A stretch of DNA of 64,000 nucleotides from Crocodylus rhombifer (taxonomy: Eukaryota > Chordata > Crocodylia > Crocodylidae): positions 1-64,000 of the forward strand of contig JAVSML010019030.1 of assembly GCA_038503035.1 (NCBI GenBank), read 5' to 3'. The position numbers were made by a program, and so were the translations under genes. Every line of letters starts with the position of its first letter. Position 1 is the stretch's first letter. This document shows positions 10,455-21,562 of the stretch, one piece after another. The notes below the pieces were generated by a model, which was given only the letters and a program-made list of their open reading frames with translations, did no database searches and was not told the origin of the DNA.

Positions 10455-12440
10455 TCACCAGGGCCGAGTACACCGGGATTGGCTTGAGAAGCATTTATGG
10501 ATGCAAGCCAGCGTTTTGCTCGTTTTACTAGCCGCAACATCACATTGCAGGCTCATGTTCATCTTGTGGTCAATCATGACCCCCAAGTCCCTTTCATCTG
10601 TAGTGCTAGCCAGGGTAGCACTGCCGAACCTATAAGGATGCTGCAGGTTTTTCCTCCCAAGGTGGAGAACCTTAAAATTTTCAGTGTTGAACACCATCAG
10701 GTTCTCATCCGCCCATCTGCTGAGCCTGTCCAGATCTGCCTGGATCACCCTCCTGTCCTCAGGTGGGGAGGCTTTGCCACAGAATTTGGTGTCGTTGGCA
10801 AACTTGGCCAGTCTGCTTCTGACACCAATGTCCACATCATTGATGAAGATGTTAAATAGTACAGGCCCTATGACAGAGCCTGGGGGGGCCCCAGTGGTGA
10901 CCGCGCACCACGATGATTGGCTCCTGTCCACCACAACCCTCTGGGTCCTACCACGGAGCCAGTGCCCCAGCCAGCAGATTGTGGTGAGGTCGAGGCCACA
11001 GTTAGCCAGTTTTGCCAAGAGGTGATCATGGGATACCAAATCAAAGGCTTTCTTAAAGTCGAGATATATGACATCAATCTTTTCCCCCTTGTCCAGGCGA
11101 TAGGTCACCTGGTTGTAAAGGGAAATGAGATTGGTCAAGCAAGACCTACCCACAACAAACCCGTGCTGGCTATCCCTTGGGATATTGCCTTCAGCTAGTC
11201 TGTTAAGGATGGCCCCTTTGATAATCTTTTCCAAGACCTTCCCCAGGATAGAGGTCAGGCTGATAGGCCTGTAGTTCCCCATATTTACTTTCCCCTCTTT
11301 CTTGAAGATCGGCACCACATTGGCCTTCTTCCAGTCTTCGGGCACTGCACCAGAGCGCCAGGAGCTCTCAATAATCCATGCCGGGGGCTGGGCTATGATG
11401 CCTGCCAGCTCCTTGAGTACCCTTAGGTGTAACCCATCAGCTGACTTGAAGGTGTCCAGCCTATCAAGGTGTTCCTTCATGAGGTCAGCTTCAATGGAGG
11501 GTAAGGGATCTCCCTCACCCGGGCCTCCCTGACCCACAGTGGCCAGGGGCATCCCATGGAACTGGCGAAAAACTGGGGCAAAGTACCCATTTAGCAAGTT
11601 CGCTTTTTCCTGCATGTTGGATGTCAGTTGTCCTATCTGGTTTAGCAGGGGTCCAACGTTGCCCTTGCTCTTCCTCCGGCTCCCCACATATCTGAAAAAG
11701 GACTTTTTGTTGTCCTTGATACTTATAGCCAGTTGGAGGTCTGTCGCAGCCTTGGCTTTCCTGGTTTGCTCTCTGTAGGTCCGGACCAGAGCAGAGTATT
11801 CCTCCTTCGAGGTGGATCCAGTCCTCCATCCTTTGTAGGTCTTCCTTTTTAAACGCAGGAGGTCCGCCAGTTCCCTGGAGAGCCAGGGGGGCTGCTGTGC
11901 CCTTTGGCTGCCTTTCCTCTGAGATGGAATGGACTTTGCTTGCGCATCCAGGATTGCTCCCTTGAGGAGCAACCACTCATCCTGAACTCCCCTCTTCATT
12001 GGGTTGTGGCTTTTTAGGGCCTCTCTGACAAGCCTCCTTAGCTTGTCAAAGTCAGCTTTCCTGAAGTCAAGGACTTCTGTATTACTGACTGACTTGCCAG
12101 CTTTACCAGACAGTGAAGGTGATCAGCACATGGTCACTGTCACCCAGCTTCCCTTCGATCGTTAAGTCACTCATTAGGTTGTCCCCGGTTGCCAGGACCA
12201 GGTTGAGCAGCGCTTTACCTCTCGTTGGCCTGTAGACTCGATCTCTTCTGTACAAGGTATAGCTGTCTATACCCGTGGTCTAGTTATGGGTAGAGTCCTA
12301 CCAGGTCTCCGTTAGCCCTAAGACATCATAGTATTTGCATTTAGCAGGAAAACAAGTTCCTTCCATTTATCCCCCAAGCTCCTGGCATTTGGGTATAGAC
12401 ATGCAAGTATCCCCTTGGGGGCCCTTGCCTTGCCCACAGA
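10455..12440 (-). pseudogene. CR1 ORF2 of second copy, RT active site altered
   Basis: A long frame (10,455-11,999) covers the endonuclease-RT linker and RT: VVPIFKKEGKV, NYRPISLTSILGK, HGFVVGRSCLTNL, YLDFKKAFD, then LAKFANDTKFCG. The RT box FADD reads FAND, so one catalytic aspartate is lost. The PQGSVLGP motif is degenerate (GAPPGSVIGPVLFN). Upstream of 12,000 the endonuclease part is frameshifted and carries the 360-bp deletion. The protein would be inactive despite its long open frame. Confidence 0.9.
11481..11720 (-). repeat. Partner of the near-identical tract at 6,629-6,868
   Basis: 239 of 240 bases match the partner while flanks fall to about 75-90%. The boundaries are sharp at both ends. 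Confidence 0.95.
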
Positions 12441-12553
12441 TTGCACCAGGGCTGGGGCAGGGGTGGGCTCCCTTAACTGCCTTGGCCTGCTGGCTTTGCA
12501 AGGGTTGCTCAGCAGGCCAGCAGGGGCGGTAGTCCCCCCATGCCCTGGTGGGC

Positions 12554-13020
12554 TTAGTTTAAAGCCCGGTGAAGCAGGTCAGCCAGTCTGGCCAAGAAGA
12601 GCCTCCCCGCCAGCGGAGAGAAGTGGAGGCTGTCCCTTCCCAATAGCACGGTGCCGCTCACCCCAAAGAGCGGGCTGTGGTCATGGAAGCCAAAGCCTTC
12701 CCGATGACACCAGCGCTGCAGTCTTCGGTTGACTACCTGGATCCTCCTCTCCCTCCTCAGCCCATACCCCGAGATTGAGAGGATCAAAGAAAACACCACC
12801 TGCACCCCCCAGACCTTTAAGCCCCACACCCAAATCCCTGTAGCACCTCATGACCCGGCTGGGAGCGCTCTGAGCTGTGTCACTGGTGCCCGCATGGATG
12901 AGAAGCATAGGGTAGTGGTCAGTGGGCTGAACGAGTTTAGGGATCTTCTCCGCAATGTCTGGGATTCTGGCTCCTGGGAAGCAGCAAACTTCCCGGGCTA
13001 AGAGGTCGGGGTGGCAGATT
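12554..13020 (-). pseudogene. CR1 ORF1 esterase domain of second copy, decayed
   Basis: The minus strand gives LAREVCCFPGARIPDIAEKI, then DHYPMLLIHAGTSDTAQS, where the SGNH block III GTND has become GTSD. A frameshift near 12,815-12,830 precedes ILSISGYGLRRERRIQ, and SLHFSPLAGRLF is the degenerate block V. The GDS block I lies outside the retained part. A decayed esterase-like ORF1. Confidence 0.82.
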
Positions 13021-13220
13021 CCGGGAAGATTTTGGCTTGTGTGGTCACGTGGTGCTTTAATCTGGAAGGGCCCCCCACACATCCAGTCTGCACAGACAAG
13101 CCCTTGCACGGAAGAATCCGCCTAACTGAGCTCCCCATGATGCTGCCCCATCCAAATGCGAACCCATCCTTGGTTTGCTCAGCCTGGCCTTTCCTTGCGG
13201 CAGTGCCAGGAGAATGCCTA

Positions 13221-13388
<168 letters not shown>

Positions 13389-13857
13389 TCAGCTGTGAGA
13401 GGGGAGCAGAGGAGCCGCCCGAGTGGTGGGGACACTGCGCCGGGCTCCGAGCCACCTGCCTGGCAGGACATGCCCAGGCTGGCTGCAAAGAGGCCTTTCC
13501 ACAGGGCTCTCCAGAGCTCAGCTCTAGAAGCAGCTGACCCGGGGCAGGGGTATCGTCTGTCTGAAAGGAGCTGCTGGTCTCCATGTGCATGGAGGGCAAG
13601 GAGAAAGCCCCCAGCTCAGCCCTGCAAGCCCCGCTGCCATGTCACGGCCAGCTCCTTTGCCAACACCTCTCAGAACCGTAGGGCAGTCAGGCTGGCGGGG
13701 CCCTGCATGGACCCACCCTGCAGGTCACAGTTAGAGCAAGCCCTGCACAAGGCAAGATCATCCCAAACAAATCCCTGTCTCACCTCGATGGGAGCCGCAA
13801 CCCCTGTCTGCCCTGGGGATGGACTCAGATCCCTGCCCAAGAACTCCACTTAGATGT

Positions 13858-13908
13858 ACACGTGCACGCAGACATGCACATACACACATGTGCACATGCT
13901 CCACACTC
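13858..13908. repeat. CA/TG-rich imperfect microsatellite
   Basis: Alternating CACA, TGCACA and CACATG motifs without a clean unit lie in the intron directly after an SBF1 donor site. Confidence 0.6.
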
Positions 13909-13910
13909 AC

Positions 13911-13988
13911 CTGCATTTTGAGAGAGGAGGCGGAGACAGTGGACGGGGGGAAGGCCACATCTGCCACCTCCAGCTCAGGGTCCAGGAC
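13911..13988 (-). CDS. SBF1: SBF1 coding exon, cDENN-dDENN junction
   Basis: The exon is 78 nt, 26 codons, phase 0-0. The acceptor is TTTGTCCACACAG before GTC CTG GAC, and the donor GTGAGTG. It encodes VLDPELEVADVAFPPSTVSA then SSLKMQ. It continues LSM-VLDPELE from the previous exon and is followed by DKEIRAVF. The Ser-rich SSLKMQ end is the linker into the downstream DENN subdomain. A CA-rich stretch (13,858-13,908) directly follows the donor in the intron. Confidence 0.93.
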
Positions 13989-14648
13989 CTGTGTGGACAA
14001 AGCACAGAGCATGCTTGGGGGAAGGATTGGGCATTGCAGCCCCGGCCCACCCAGCTTCCCATCCCCAAGGTGCAAATAGGCCAGGCCCACAATGCAGGTG
14101 GCTTCAGGGCTGGCTCCAGTGCGAGAAGCATTCTCCAGAAACTACCCCTGGCCCTCAGCATGGCCTGGAGAGGAGAGCCAGGCAGGGTGCAGGGAGAACC
14201 CTGTGGCCGGTGTAACATGCACCAGGTCAGAGCAGTGATGACTGCCCCCTGCAACTAAGGCAGCATTGCCAGGGCCCCTGCAGAAGACCCCTCCCTCACA
14301 CTGTGCCCTTGGCTGCAGAGAGGGGCCAGGAGCTCTGGGAAGCCCTGCCAGACAGTCTTGCCTTTCTCCCCTCACCAGCTTCACTGCCCTGTGTCTGCAG
14401 ATGCCAAGAAGGGGCAACATGGGTTCTGTAGGGCCCAGCAAGCTTGCTTATCCATGCTATTCTGGACATAAAATCTACCTGGGAACCTGTCCATGCTGAC
14501 AGGAGAAGGAGGACCAGGGCTGCAGCTGGTCCTTGTCTGGAGCAAGTGACAGGGGGGCAGCAGGAGGTGCGAGTGCCCCATCACATGCTCCCAGAGACAG
14601 GAGGCCTGACTGGTTAGAGGTACCCCTCGCTCAAGGAATGGTGCTTAC

Positions 14649-14762
14649 CATGGACAGGGCCTCCCGGGTCTGCTGGAGCAGGGGCTCAGGCAGCAGAGAA
14701 ATGTGCACACACTCGGGGACGGTCACCGTGCCCCCATCCAGGTCGGCGATGACGACGTCCAG
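14649..14762 (-). CDS. SBF1: SBF1 coding exon, end of cDENN ([10 protein letters not shown])
   Basis: The exon is 114 nt, 38 codons, phase 0-0. The acceptor is GTGCTTCCAG before CTG GAC, and the donor GTAAGCA. It encodes [20 protein letters not shown] then [31 protein letters not shown] with PECVH and LPEPLL is the conserved C-terminal part of the central DENN subdomain. Joining to the upstream exon gives QELLDV, matching the family without a gap. Confidence 0.95.
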
Positions 14763-15610
14763 CTGGAAGCACAGAACCACACCACAGCCCCGTCTAAGCC
14801 AGGCACCTGGGTATGGACAGGCTCTCTCTTTTCCCAAAAAGCCCAGGACATCTGGCAGCCTCGGCAGGCCCATGTCTGGTGCCTGCTGCTACTATATTTT
14901 AGAGCCTGCTAAAGCACATGGGGCTCCCTTCCCCCGCCGGGGTGGTGCCAGCCCACATTCATGCTGCCCAGCCAGGCGATGCAGTACCCCCAGCACTGGG
15001 GTTTGCCTCCCTGCTCTTCAGCGCAGTGTGCGGGGGCTGGCAGTGACCAGGAGGGGTGAGGAGCAGCTCTACATCCTGCGTGAAAGGTGGTGCTTTGCCA
15101 GGCTGGGCACGGAGAGGGTAGTGCCCCTGGCACCAGCTGCTACACCGATGCTGTCCTGCTGCATGAACTGCTGCCCTGCTCAGTCCCTGGAGGGGATTCT
15201 GAACTGGGGTAAAGGCCGTGTGGATAAACATGTCTCAGTCTAATCCAGGTTATAAGTATCCGGATCAGACGCCAACTAGGCCCAACCACAGCCAGGCCAG
15301 GTAGAGCTGCCAATCACAGGCTAATGGAGCTCAGAGATGCAGAAGCTTGCAAAGCAGCAGCTCAGCTGCCTGTGTCATACCATGTGCTCACAGGGCCTTT
15401 TAAATCTCTTTAATAACCGAATCCTCAGCCAGTGGGGACCGTGCTTGAATAGATGAGACCTACGTCCCCCAACCAGTCCCAGGCTGACCCTGCCTGCTCC
15501 CTGATTCCCTGTGCCCATGAAAAGGCCCAGGACCGCCCCCCAACCCCTCCCTCACCCCTACGGTGGTGGCTTTGGGGGGGTACTGGTGATGGGGGTCCCC
15601 AGAGCCTCAC

Positions 15611-15719
15611 CAGCTCCTGGGTCTCTGCCTGGAAGATGGAGCTGACGCCGATGATGAAGGGTGTGGGTGTGCTGAGCACCTCCAGGAGCTGTGCAGGCAA
15701 GATGGGCACGTACGTGAAG
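15611..15719 (-). CDS. SBF1: SBF1 coding exon, cDENN ([16 protein letters not shown])
   Basis: The exon is 109 nt, phase 2 in and phase 0 out. The acceptor is TTGCTTGCAG and the donor GTGAGGC. It encodes [20 protein letters not shown] then [16 protein letters not shown]. The [20 protein letters not shown] block is near-invariant in SBF-type DENN proteins. The flanking introns are 1,204 nt, containing a CR1-related repeat at 16,080-16,560, and 848 nt. Confidence 0.95.
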
Positions 15720-16079
15720 CTGCAAGCAAAGGAGACGGTCACTACAGCCCCTTGGTGTGGCGCTCGGACAGTGAATGTGCAGGACTGGGGCAGGCTGGTA
15801 GGAAACAGCGGGCAGGCAGCTCAGCCACAAGGGCATGTTGACAGTGCCTGGGTTGGGAGAGGTGCAGCAGCTTGTGCACAGAGCTGGCAGGGATCCCAGG
15901 GTGCTGGACCCCTGCCCGTCTGAGCCAGGAAGTGCTGGGGGGAAGTAGCGCTTGGCCTTGGCCACGGCTCCTGCCCAGGCAGGGCGAACAGGGCACCAGC
16001 TGTCCCAGGGCCTTTCCCTGCTGCTCAAAGCCTTGTAGGATGCCCTTCTTGGGGAGGATCATGGGAGAAGCAGGAGAGA

Positions 16080-16560
16080 AATCCCAGAGCCAGGGGCTGG
16101 CAGGGAGCTGTGGGGTCACATCCAGTCCAAGCCCTGCCTGAGGCAGGATCGGCTCTGTCCCATCCCCAGCCTGGGCTGCAGCACCCAGCGCCTTCAGGAG
16201 AGGCTTAAAACCCCCTGACACATGAAGCAGAAAGGTGTGGGTGGGGGCAACCGGCACAGCCCAGAGGCCTGGGAGATCTCCACAGCAGAGCACGGGCATC
16301 GCTGTGCCCAGATCCTCCCTGCCCAGCGCCCATCCACCCTCTCCCTAACACCTCCAGTGATGGAGAGTCCCCCCTCCCCTGGTTTCTCCCATGGCCTCCC
16401 TGCTCTGACAGCGAATACCCAACCTTAACCTCTATTGGCTGCAACTTCCAGCCATTGCTCCATGTCCTCCTCTCTGCAGCAAGAGAGAACAGGGGCTTTC
16501 TTTCCTCTTTATGGCATCCCTTCAAGTATTTGAAGACTACTCTCATGTCACCTCTTCAGC
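16080..16560 (-). mobile_element. CR1-related LINE 3' end inside an SBF1 intron
   Basis: Minus orientation, sense with the gene. The low end holds the family terminus (GAGCTGTGGGGTCACATCCA, CCTGCCTGAGGCAGGATC). The high end carries ORF2 C-terminus peptides VVFKYLKGCHKEERKPLFSL and RRTWSNGWKLQ at 16,400-16,546. The middle of the long 3' UTR seen in other copies is deleted at about 16,158. This copy shows that the family is CR1-like, because coding and tail parts are together. Confidence 0.8.
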
Positions 16561-16923
16561 ATCTTTTCCACAACCTTGGTGGTTTCTGGAATTAGGTCCC
16601 CTTCCCCTCATTCTGCTGGGTGCCAGGCCAGAGGCTGGGATGGGACTACAGCAGCTCATGGCTGGGGCTAGACAGGGAAGCCCCGGAGCTCAAAACGGTG
16701 CTTGGGGCCCGGCAGTGCTGGAGAGACCCTGACATGCCTGACCTTCCAAGTGCTGCAGTCTGATGGCCTAGAGCTGCCCTTGCTCAGGACACACAGCACC
16801 CTGCGGACTGGCCGCTGGCTACCTGAGCCACCCCCTTCCCATAGCACGTGCTAGATCCCCAGTCTGTGGGCTCGAAGGGAGAGGCTGGCTGGGCTGCAGG
16901 GGAACGGGAGGCACCAGGCTCAC

Positions 16924-17056
16924 CTGTACTTGAGGGGGAACATGAGGGCAAGCAGGGCACGGCAGGCATCGGTGAGGCGCTGGTAGCTGCTGGAGAGGAA
17001 CAGGATCTTGTGCTCGGTGAGCGCGGCGCAGAAGAGGTACAGCACATTGGTGATCC
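16924..17056 (-). CDS. SBF1: SBF1 coding exon, cDENN core helix block
   Basis: The exon is 133 nt, phase 1 in (GG completes Gly) and phase 2 out (AG of a Ser codon). The acceptor CCTCCGCCCAG precedes GG ATC ACC, and the donor is GTGAGCC. The peptide is [20 protein letters not shown], then [20 protein letters not shown] and [14 protein letters not shown] followed by [12 protein letters not shown] is the characteristic core of the central DENN subdomain. The split Ser codon pairs exactly with the C that opens the next exon (TAC AG|C TTC). Confidence 0.95.
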
Positions 17057-17535
17057 CTGGGCGGAGGGAGGGCAGAGTGGCAGCGTTCGCAGGGGGCTCC
17101 ACATAGGCCTGGCCTGTTGGCTGGGGAGCTGCCATACTCCTGCTCTCGCCCATGTCTCTGCCACAGCCCTGTGCCCTATCTTAGGGCCAGAAAGGGGGCA
17201 TGGGACCTTTTCTACTCCAATCTCTGCCCTATCCTCTGGCAGGAGCCTGGAAAACCCCTCTTGGGACTGGCCTGTGTACCCGCTATCACTCAGTACCAGC
17301 TGCCAAGCCAAGAGCTGCCAGACAGGCCCCAGGAGCTCACCAGGGCCAGCAAGGATGCACCCAGGGGCAGAGCTGCTGGCCCTTCTTGCTGAGAAGAGGA
17401 AGACACAAGGATAGGGGATGGGTGATATCACCAATGGAGAGGCTGGGGCAGGGAGTTGGGGTTCCTAGCCAAGGGCGCCGCCTGGGGCAATGTGGCGCCT
17501 GTGCCCCAAGGGAGGAGTGGCTGGGGCTGTCTCAC

Positions 17536-17641
17536 CAAGCTGCCGGAAGAGTAGGGCTACGCTGCAGCTGCTGATGGGGAGCGAGTCATTGATGGGCGTC
17601 TGGATGACCTGCCTGTCGCCCGCGCCAAGGGAGATGGTCCT
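17536..17641 (-). CDS. SBF1: SBF1 coding exon with [11 protein letters not shown] motif, cDENN
   Basis: The exon is 106 nt, phase 0 in and phase 1 out. The acceptor is TGTCTTTTGCAG and the donor GTGAGAC, splitting a Gly codon. The peptide is [20 protein letters not shown] then [15 protein letters not shown] plus the first base of Gly. SLGAGDRQ and [11 protein letters not shown] are hallmark SBF1 cDENN blocks. The INDSLPISS stretch differs from the human form, as expected for a distant amniote. The downstream intron is 479 nt. Confidence 0.95.
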
Positions 17642-18592
17642 CTGCAAAAGACAAAACAACAGGGGCACCAGCTGTTAGGAGCTGTCCGAGCAATAGTGCC
17701 GTGCATGGGCGTCTCCTTTCCTCCCTGCACAGGGCATGTGTCCCCACCCCAGCCTACAAGCAGCTGGGCTCCCCCTGCCCCATGATGGGCAGGACCACGT
17801 CTGTGTGCCCCCAGCATGGTCCCCCCTGCAGGCTGCCAGACAGCAGGGAAGGGAGTAGGCGGCTGCATTTGGGTCAACTTGGCGGCTACTGATGGGAGAT
17901 ACTCAGGATGGGCTTGCTGGGCCTGGGGGAGGTCCCAGGGCTGGGACAGGGCTGGGCTTGGACACAGGCCTAGAGGCATTCGTATGCAGTGCTTGGGGGC
18001 CAGGTCCTTGGGGTGCCCTGGTGAGACCCAGATGCACAGGCAGCTCCTCAGAGCTGGGAGCAGCCGGCAGGACTTTCCCTAGAGCAGGGTCTCACTGAGG
18101 AAAAGGGGGATCTCGTTTTCCAAGCCTGGAGGTCTGAACCCTGCACGGACTCGGCCAGCTCCTTGGTGGAACTCCCCTGCCCTCCCTTCACAGGTCATCG
18201 CAGTACATCTACAACCCCAAACGGTCCGGCCTGGCCGCTGCCCCACGTTAGACATCCCTCACAGCTCCTCTGGAGCAGAGGGAGCAGCCTGGCCTGGCCT
18301 GCCCTGCGAGAGGCCAGGGGACAGCTGGCGCGCCTTCAGAGGGCTGCCCAGAGCCATGCCAATGAGACCTCCCTCCAGCCACAGCCAATGTGTGGCCACA
18401 TCCTTCACTCAGGCTCTGCAGCGGGCCCAGCCAGAGGCCATGGCGCCAGACCTCTTCCCCTTGCTTCTTAGGGATGCGCTGGGTGGGGTGAGTGGGTGGC
18501 TGCAGGTGGCCCTGGAAGCCCTGAGCCACCTCACTCCCTGGGAGGAGCTGCTAGAGAGGGGCCAGACCCAGTGAAAGAAAAGAGGTGCATAC

Positions 18593-18616
18593 CGCTCCTT
18601 CGTCCTCCACGTCAGG
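18593..18616 (-). CDS. SBF1: Candidate SBF1 24-nt alternative microexon (PDVEDEGA)
   Basis: A 24-nt in-frame segment lies between the exons ending GGAQ and starting RTISLGAG. On the minus strand it reads CATCTCAG, then eight codons for PDVEDEGA, then GTATGC, so it has a plausible acceptor and donor. It is phase 0-0, so it can be included or skipped without changing frame. It would place an acidic insert in a surface loop of the central DENN subdomain. This is a splice-motif and frame argument only. I do not recall with confidence that this cassette is annotated in other vertebrates, and in 2.5 kb of intron such a motif could arise by chance. Confidence 0.5.
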
Positions 18617-20151
18617 CTGAGATGGAGACAGACAGAGATAGCACAGTCAGTTAGAAACGCACAGCGTGGCAGCGCAGCCAAGCAGCAGGAAGAGAGAGAC
18701 ATGGACAGAAAGACACACACAGCAGCACAGACAGGGGCCTGAGCCCTTGTGGGAGGAGGAGAGGAGAGGAGAGGGACAGACGGACACAGCACATGGAGAA
18801 AGAGCCCTGCCAGCCACAGCAAGAGAAGGGGCAAGCACAGAGCGGGGGACAGGCAATGGTGCTGTTGAGCTTGCTCCAGGGCATGATCACCGAGCCTGCG
18901 GCATGGGGGAACTGCTCCTGTTTGAACTCCTCCCATGCCTCATGGGAGGACACGCTCGGGACCGAGGAGGAAGCTGGCACTCGCAGTGGCCTGCATATGC
19001 CCACCTTGCAAGCAGCCTTCCTCCTTTCCTGCAAGATTGGAACCAGCCACCTGTGGCTACTGGCCCCCCACACCCTGCACGTTTCTTGGTGGCTAGAGGA
19101 AGCCCCAAGCTTGGTCTGGAGATGCCCCCGCCATGTACAACCTTGTCTTAGAGACACCTGCGGGGAGGCAAGGGTCTCATGGGCAGCCCAACAGTGCTAG
19201 AGCCCAGGGTGGGGATGGAGTCTGCTGCTTCCAGGTCACCGAGTACCCTCAGCTCAAGGACCTGGGAGCAAAGGAGAGGCTCTGGGAGAACAAGTGGGGC
19301 CTGGGGGAAGCCAGTAAAACGCCACCCCCAGTGCTGGAGGGCTAGGCTATGTGTGCTCTAGGTCCAGAGCCAACCCATGAGAGCCTCAAGAAAGAGGCAG
19401 CCGTGTGGTACTGAGACAAGCAAGGTCACAGGCTGGACTAGGCCCCACTGGAGCGAAGTCCCAGGCCTAGTCACCAGCTCCAGCAACACGGCTGCACTCT
19501 CCCAACCCTCCCTGCCTCTGGGAAGCCTCTCCCGCTCTCGGCAGCCCTGCAGGCACAGGATGGGGGTTTGCAGAGAGTGGAGCGCAGTGAGGAGGTCTGT
19601 CTGCTCCCACTCGTGAGGCCCAGCAAGGCAAGAGATGCCCAGCGAGGAGGCTGATTCTCACATCCCAGCCAAAGACACGGGGAGCTGGCTGCAGGTGCCC
19701 CTTAGACCAAGGTGAGGAGGGGGCACCTGGTTCTTCCCAGTGCAAGCCTTGGCCCCCTGCAGCTGCTCTTATAGACAGCCCGTGACTGCCTGGCTCTAGC
19801 ACAGCTCCGTGCATGACAGACGCGGCCGTGGGGGAGGCCTGTTGGCCACAGGCCTGCCCAGCCGCCCGGGCAGCTGTTTGCACAGTGCGTCTGTGTGCGC
19901 ATGAGGCTGGCTCTGCTGACGGCCAGGCCACGCCACGCTCACAAGCTGCACCCCCTGCAATGGGAAGGGGGGCTGCCAGGCTCCACTGGACCGAGCAACC
20001 CAGGCTGCCTGCAGTATGGAAGGCCTGACACCTGCACCCCCGCCCGCAGTGCAGCTGACCCAAGGGAATGGGGGCAGTGCGAGACCCCCCCGGCAGTTGT
20101 GCCTGTAAGCCGGTGAGAGGCAGCAAGGGGAGGGAGTGAGAAGGCACCCAC
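18617..20151. other. SBF1 intron
   Basis: No gene or named repeat is seen. 18,640-18,790 is purine-rich with GAGA/GACAGA words next to the candidate microexon. Confidence 0.5.
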
Positions 20152-20262
20152 CTGCGCCCCCCCAGTGATGGGGATGGTGCACGTCAAGAGGTTCCCGATG
20201 ACATTCTCCAGCGACACACTCAGCCCGTCCACATAGATGGTGTAGATGAGGCCCAAGCTGTT
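20152..20262 (-). CDS. SBF1: SBF1 coding exon 5, cDENN
   Basis: The exon is 111 nt, 37 codons, phase 0-0. The acceptor is TGCTCCTCCAG before AAC AGC, and the donor GTGGGTG. The peptide is [20 protein letters not shown] followed by [17 protein letters not shown]. In human SBF1 this exon ends in GGSQ and joins directly to [11 protein letters not shown]. Here the next recognisable long exon is that RTISLGAG exon, with the candidate microexon at 18,593-18,616 between them. The upstream intron is 1,062 nt. Confidence 0.93.
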
Positions 20263-21324
20263 CTGGAGGAGCAAAGCAGAGCACAGGAGCGTGTCAAGAC
20301 AGGAAGCTGAGACTCCGCTCGAGTGTGGCAGGGGCAGCCGCTGGGCCGGAGCAGAGACCCAGAGACGGGGAGGTCAAGAGGTCTGGTGTGTCCTGCTCAG
20401 CACCTGCAACTCCCAGCACCTGCCCCCCATGGGCACTTGGGGATGAGAGCCTCTCTGCTGAGCCTGGTCCGTGGTGCCAGCAACAAGCTGTGTGTGCTGC
20501 CCACACCAGGATGCGAGTGGGCCTCCAACACCAGCAGTGGGACTGATGCCAAGCCCCGAAGAGGGCCAGGCTCCCAGTGATGCCACGACACCCTGGGGGG
20601 CTCACAGCTACGTATGTCTATCTGCACAGGTCAGCCAGGGGCCGAGCCCAGCAGGTGCCTGCTTCAGGTCACTGCCGGGCAGTCGGGGCTGGACAAGGGG
20701 GCATAAAGGGGGTAGCTCTGTTGCTGTAGGGGAGCACCTGGGACACAGTGCATGGCTGGCAGCTAGGACTCTCCGTGCGGCAAATGCAAGGCCTGACCCC
20801 AACCAGGATGGGCACAGGGACCCCAGCACCAGCACTGGTGTGCTTCAAGTGGGCAAGGGGGTTTCTGTATGGGGGCTACATTGCCTGCTGGGTGACAGGG
20901 AGCCCCATATCTATGTCAGGCAATGGGCTGCAACTTGCGACTGAGAGCCGACTGGGCTGCAGGGACCAGGCTGGCTCCAGGGTCTCCCCTGGGGCACCTG
21001 CCCCAGCCTCCAGAGCTGCTGACAAGCTGCTGCCCCATGCAGGGTTCTGCAAGCCTGCCAGGAGCTGAGCTTTTTACAGCTGTGTAATGGGACAGGTGGG
21101 GAGCATATAAAGATGGATGAGATAAAGACTCCAGGAACAACAGGCTGTGCCAAGAGGTAGGTCATGGCCACAGGTGCCCAGCCCTGCGTGGTCCCTGCCT
21201 GGCAGCTCTGCTGTGTGCAGGGCCCCGTGTAGCCTTGTAGGCGGAAGCTAGGAGCATGTTGGAGAGAGCATGCCAGGGATAGCTGCCGCTTCCTGGAGAT
21301 GCCAGGCCCTGCCATGCCCCTTAC

Positions 21325-21462
21325 CCGGAAGACTTCGGTGTGGTCCAGTCGCGATACCAGCACCAAGCTCTTTGGAGCAAAAAGCTGCATGGGCTGGACA
21401 GGCAACGACGAGTCCATTTCCTCCTCCTCTTCTTCCTCGCTGTTCCGCTTGTGGCTCTGAGG
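21325..21462 (-). CDS. SBF1: SBF1 coding exon 4, uDENN to cDENN linker with an acidic run
   Basis: The exon is 138 nt, 46 codons, phase 0-0. The acceptor is TGTCTCCCCAG and the donor GTAAGG. The N-terminal third is low complexity, PQSHKRNS followed by seven glutamates, then [10 protein letters not shown]. The C-terminal part, [20 protein letters not shown], is the conserved DENN strand. In the human protein the equivalent stretch is also acidic and of variable length, so the Glu run (mixed GAG and GAA codons, 21,418-21,438) is a normal flexible linker. The intron to the previous exon is 100 nt, the shortest here. Confidence 0.93.
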
Positions 21463-21562
21463 CTGGGGAGACACGTGGGTCAGGCGCCGGCTCCCCTGGC
21501 TGTGCTAGGCACCCGGGACGGCGCCGGACCTCGTCCAATGGGTCCTGCTCACCCCTCGTTAC

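Larger units (their letters stand above)
10328..13020 (-). mobile_element. Second CR1 copy of the same subfamily, minus strand, both ends missing
   Basis: This copy is colinear with 5,380-8,520 of the other minus-strand CR1 at roughly 88-90% identity by eye. It lacks the terminal 3' segment: homology starts abruptly at about 10,328, equivalent to 5,455 of the first copy. Loss of a LINE's 3' end is unusual for normal integration and points to a later deletion or recombination. Homology stops at the ORF1 5' side near 13,020, only 230 bp from the donor of the last visible SBF1 exon. An internal deletion of about 360 bp at 12,235-12,238 removes part of the endonuclease. Confidence 0.92.
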
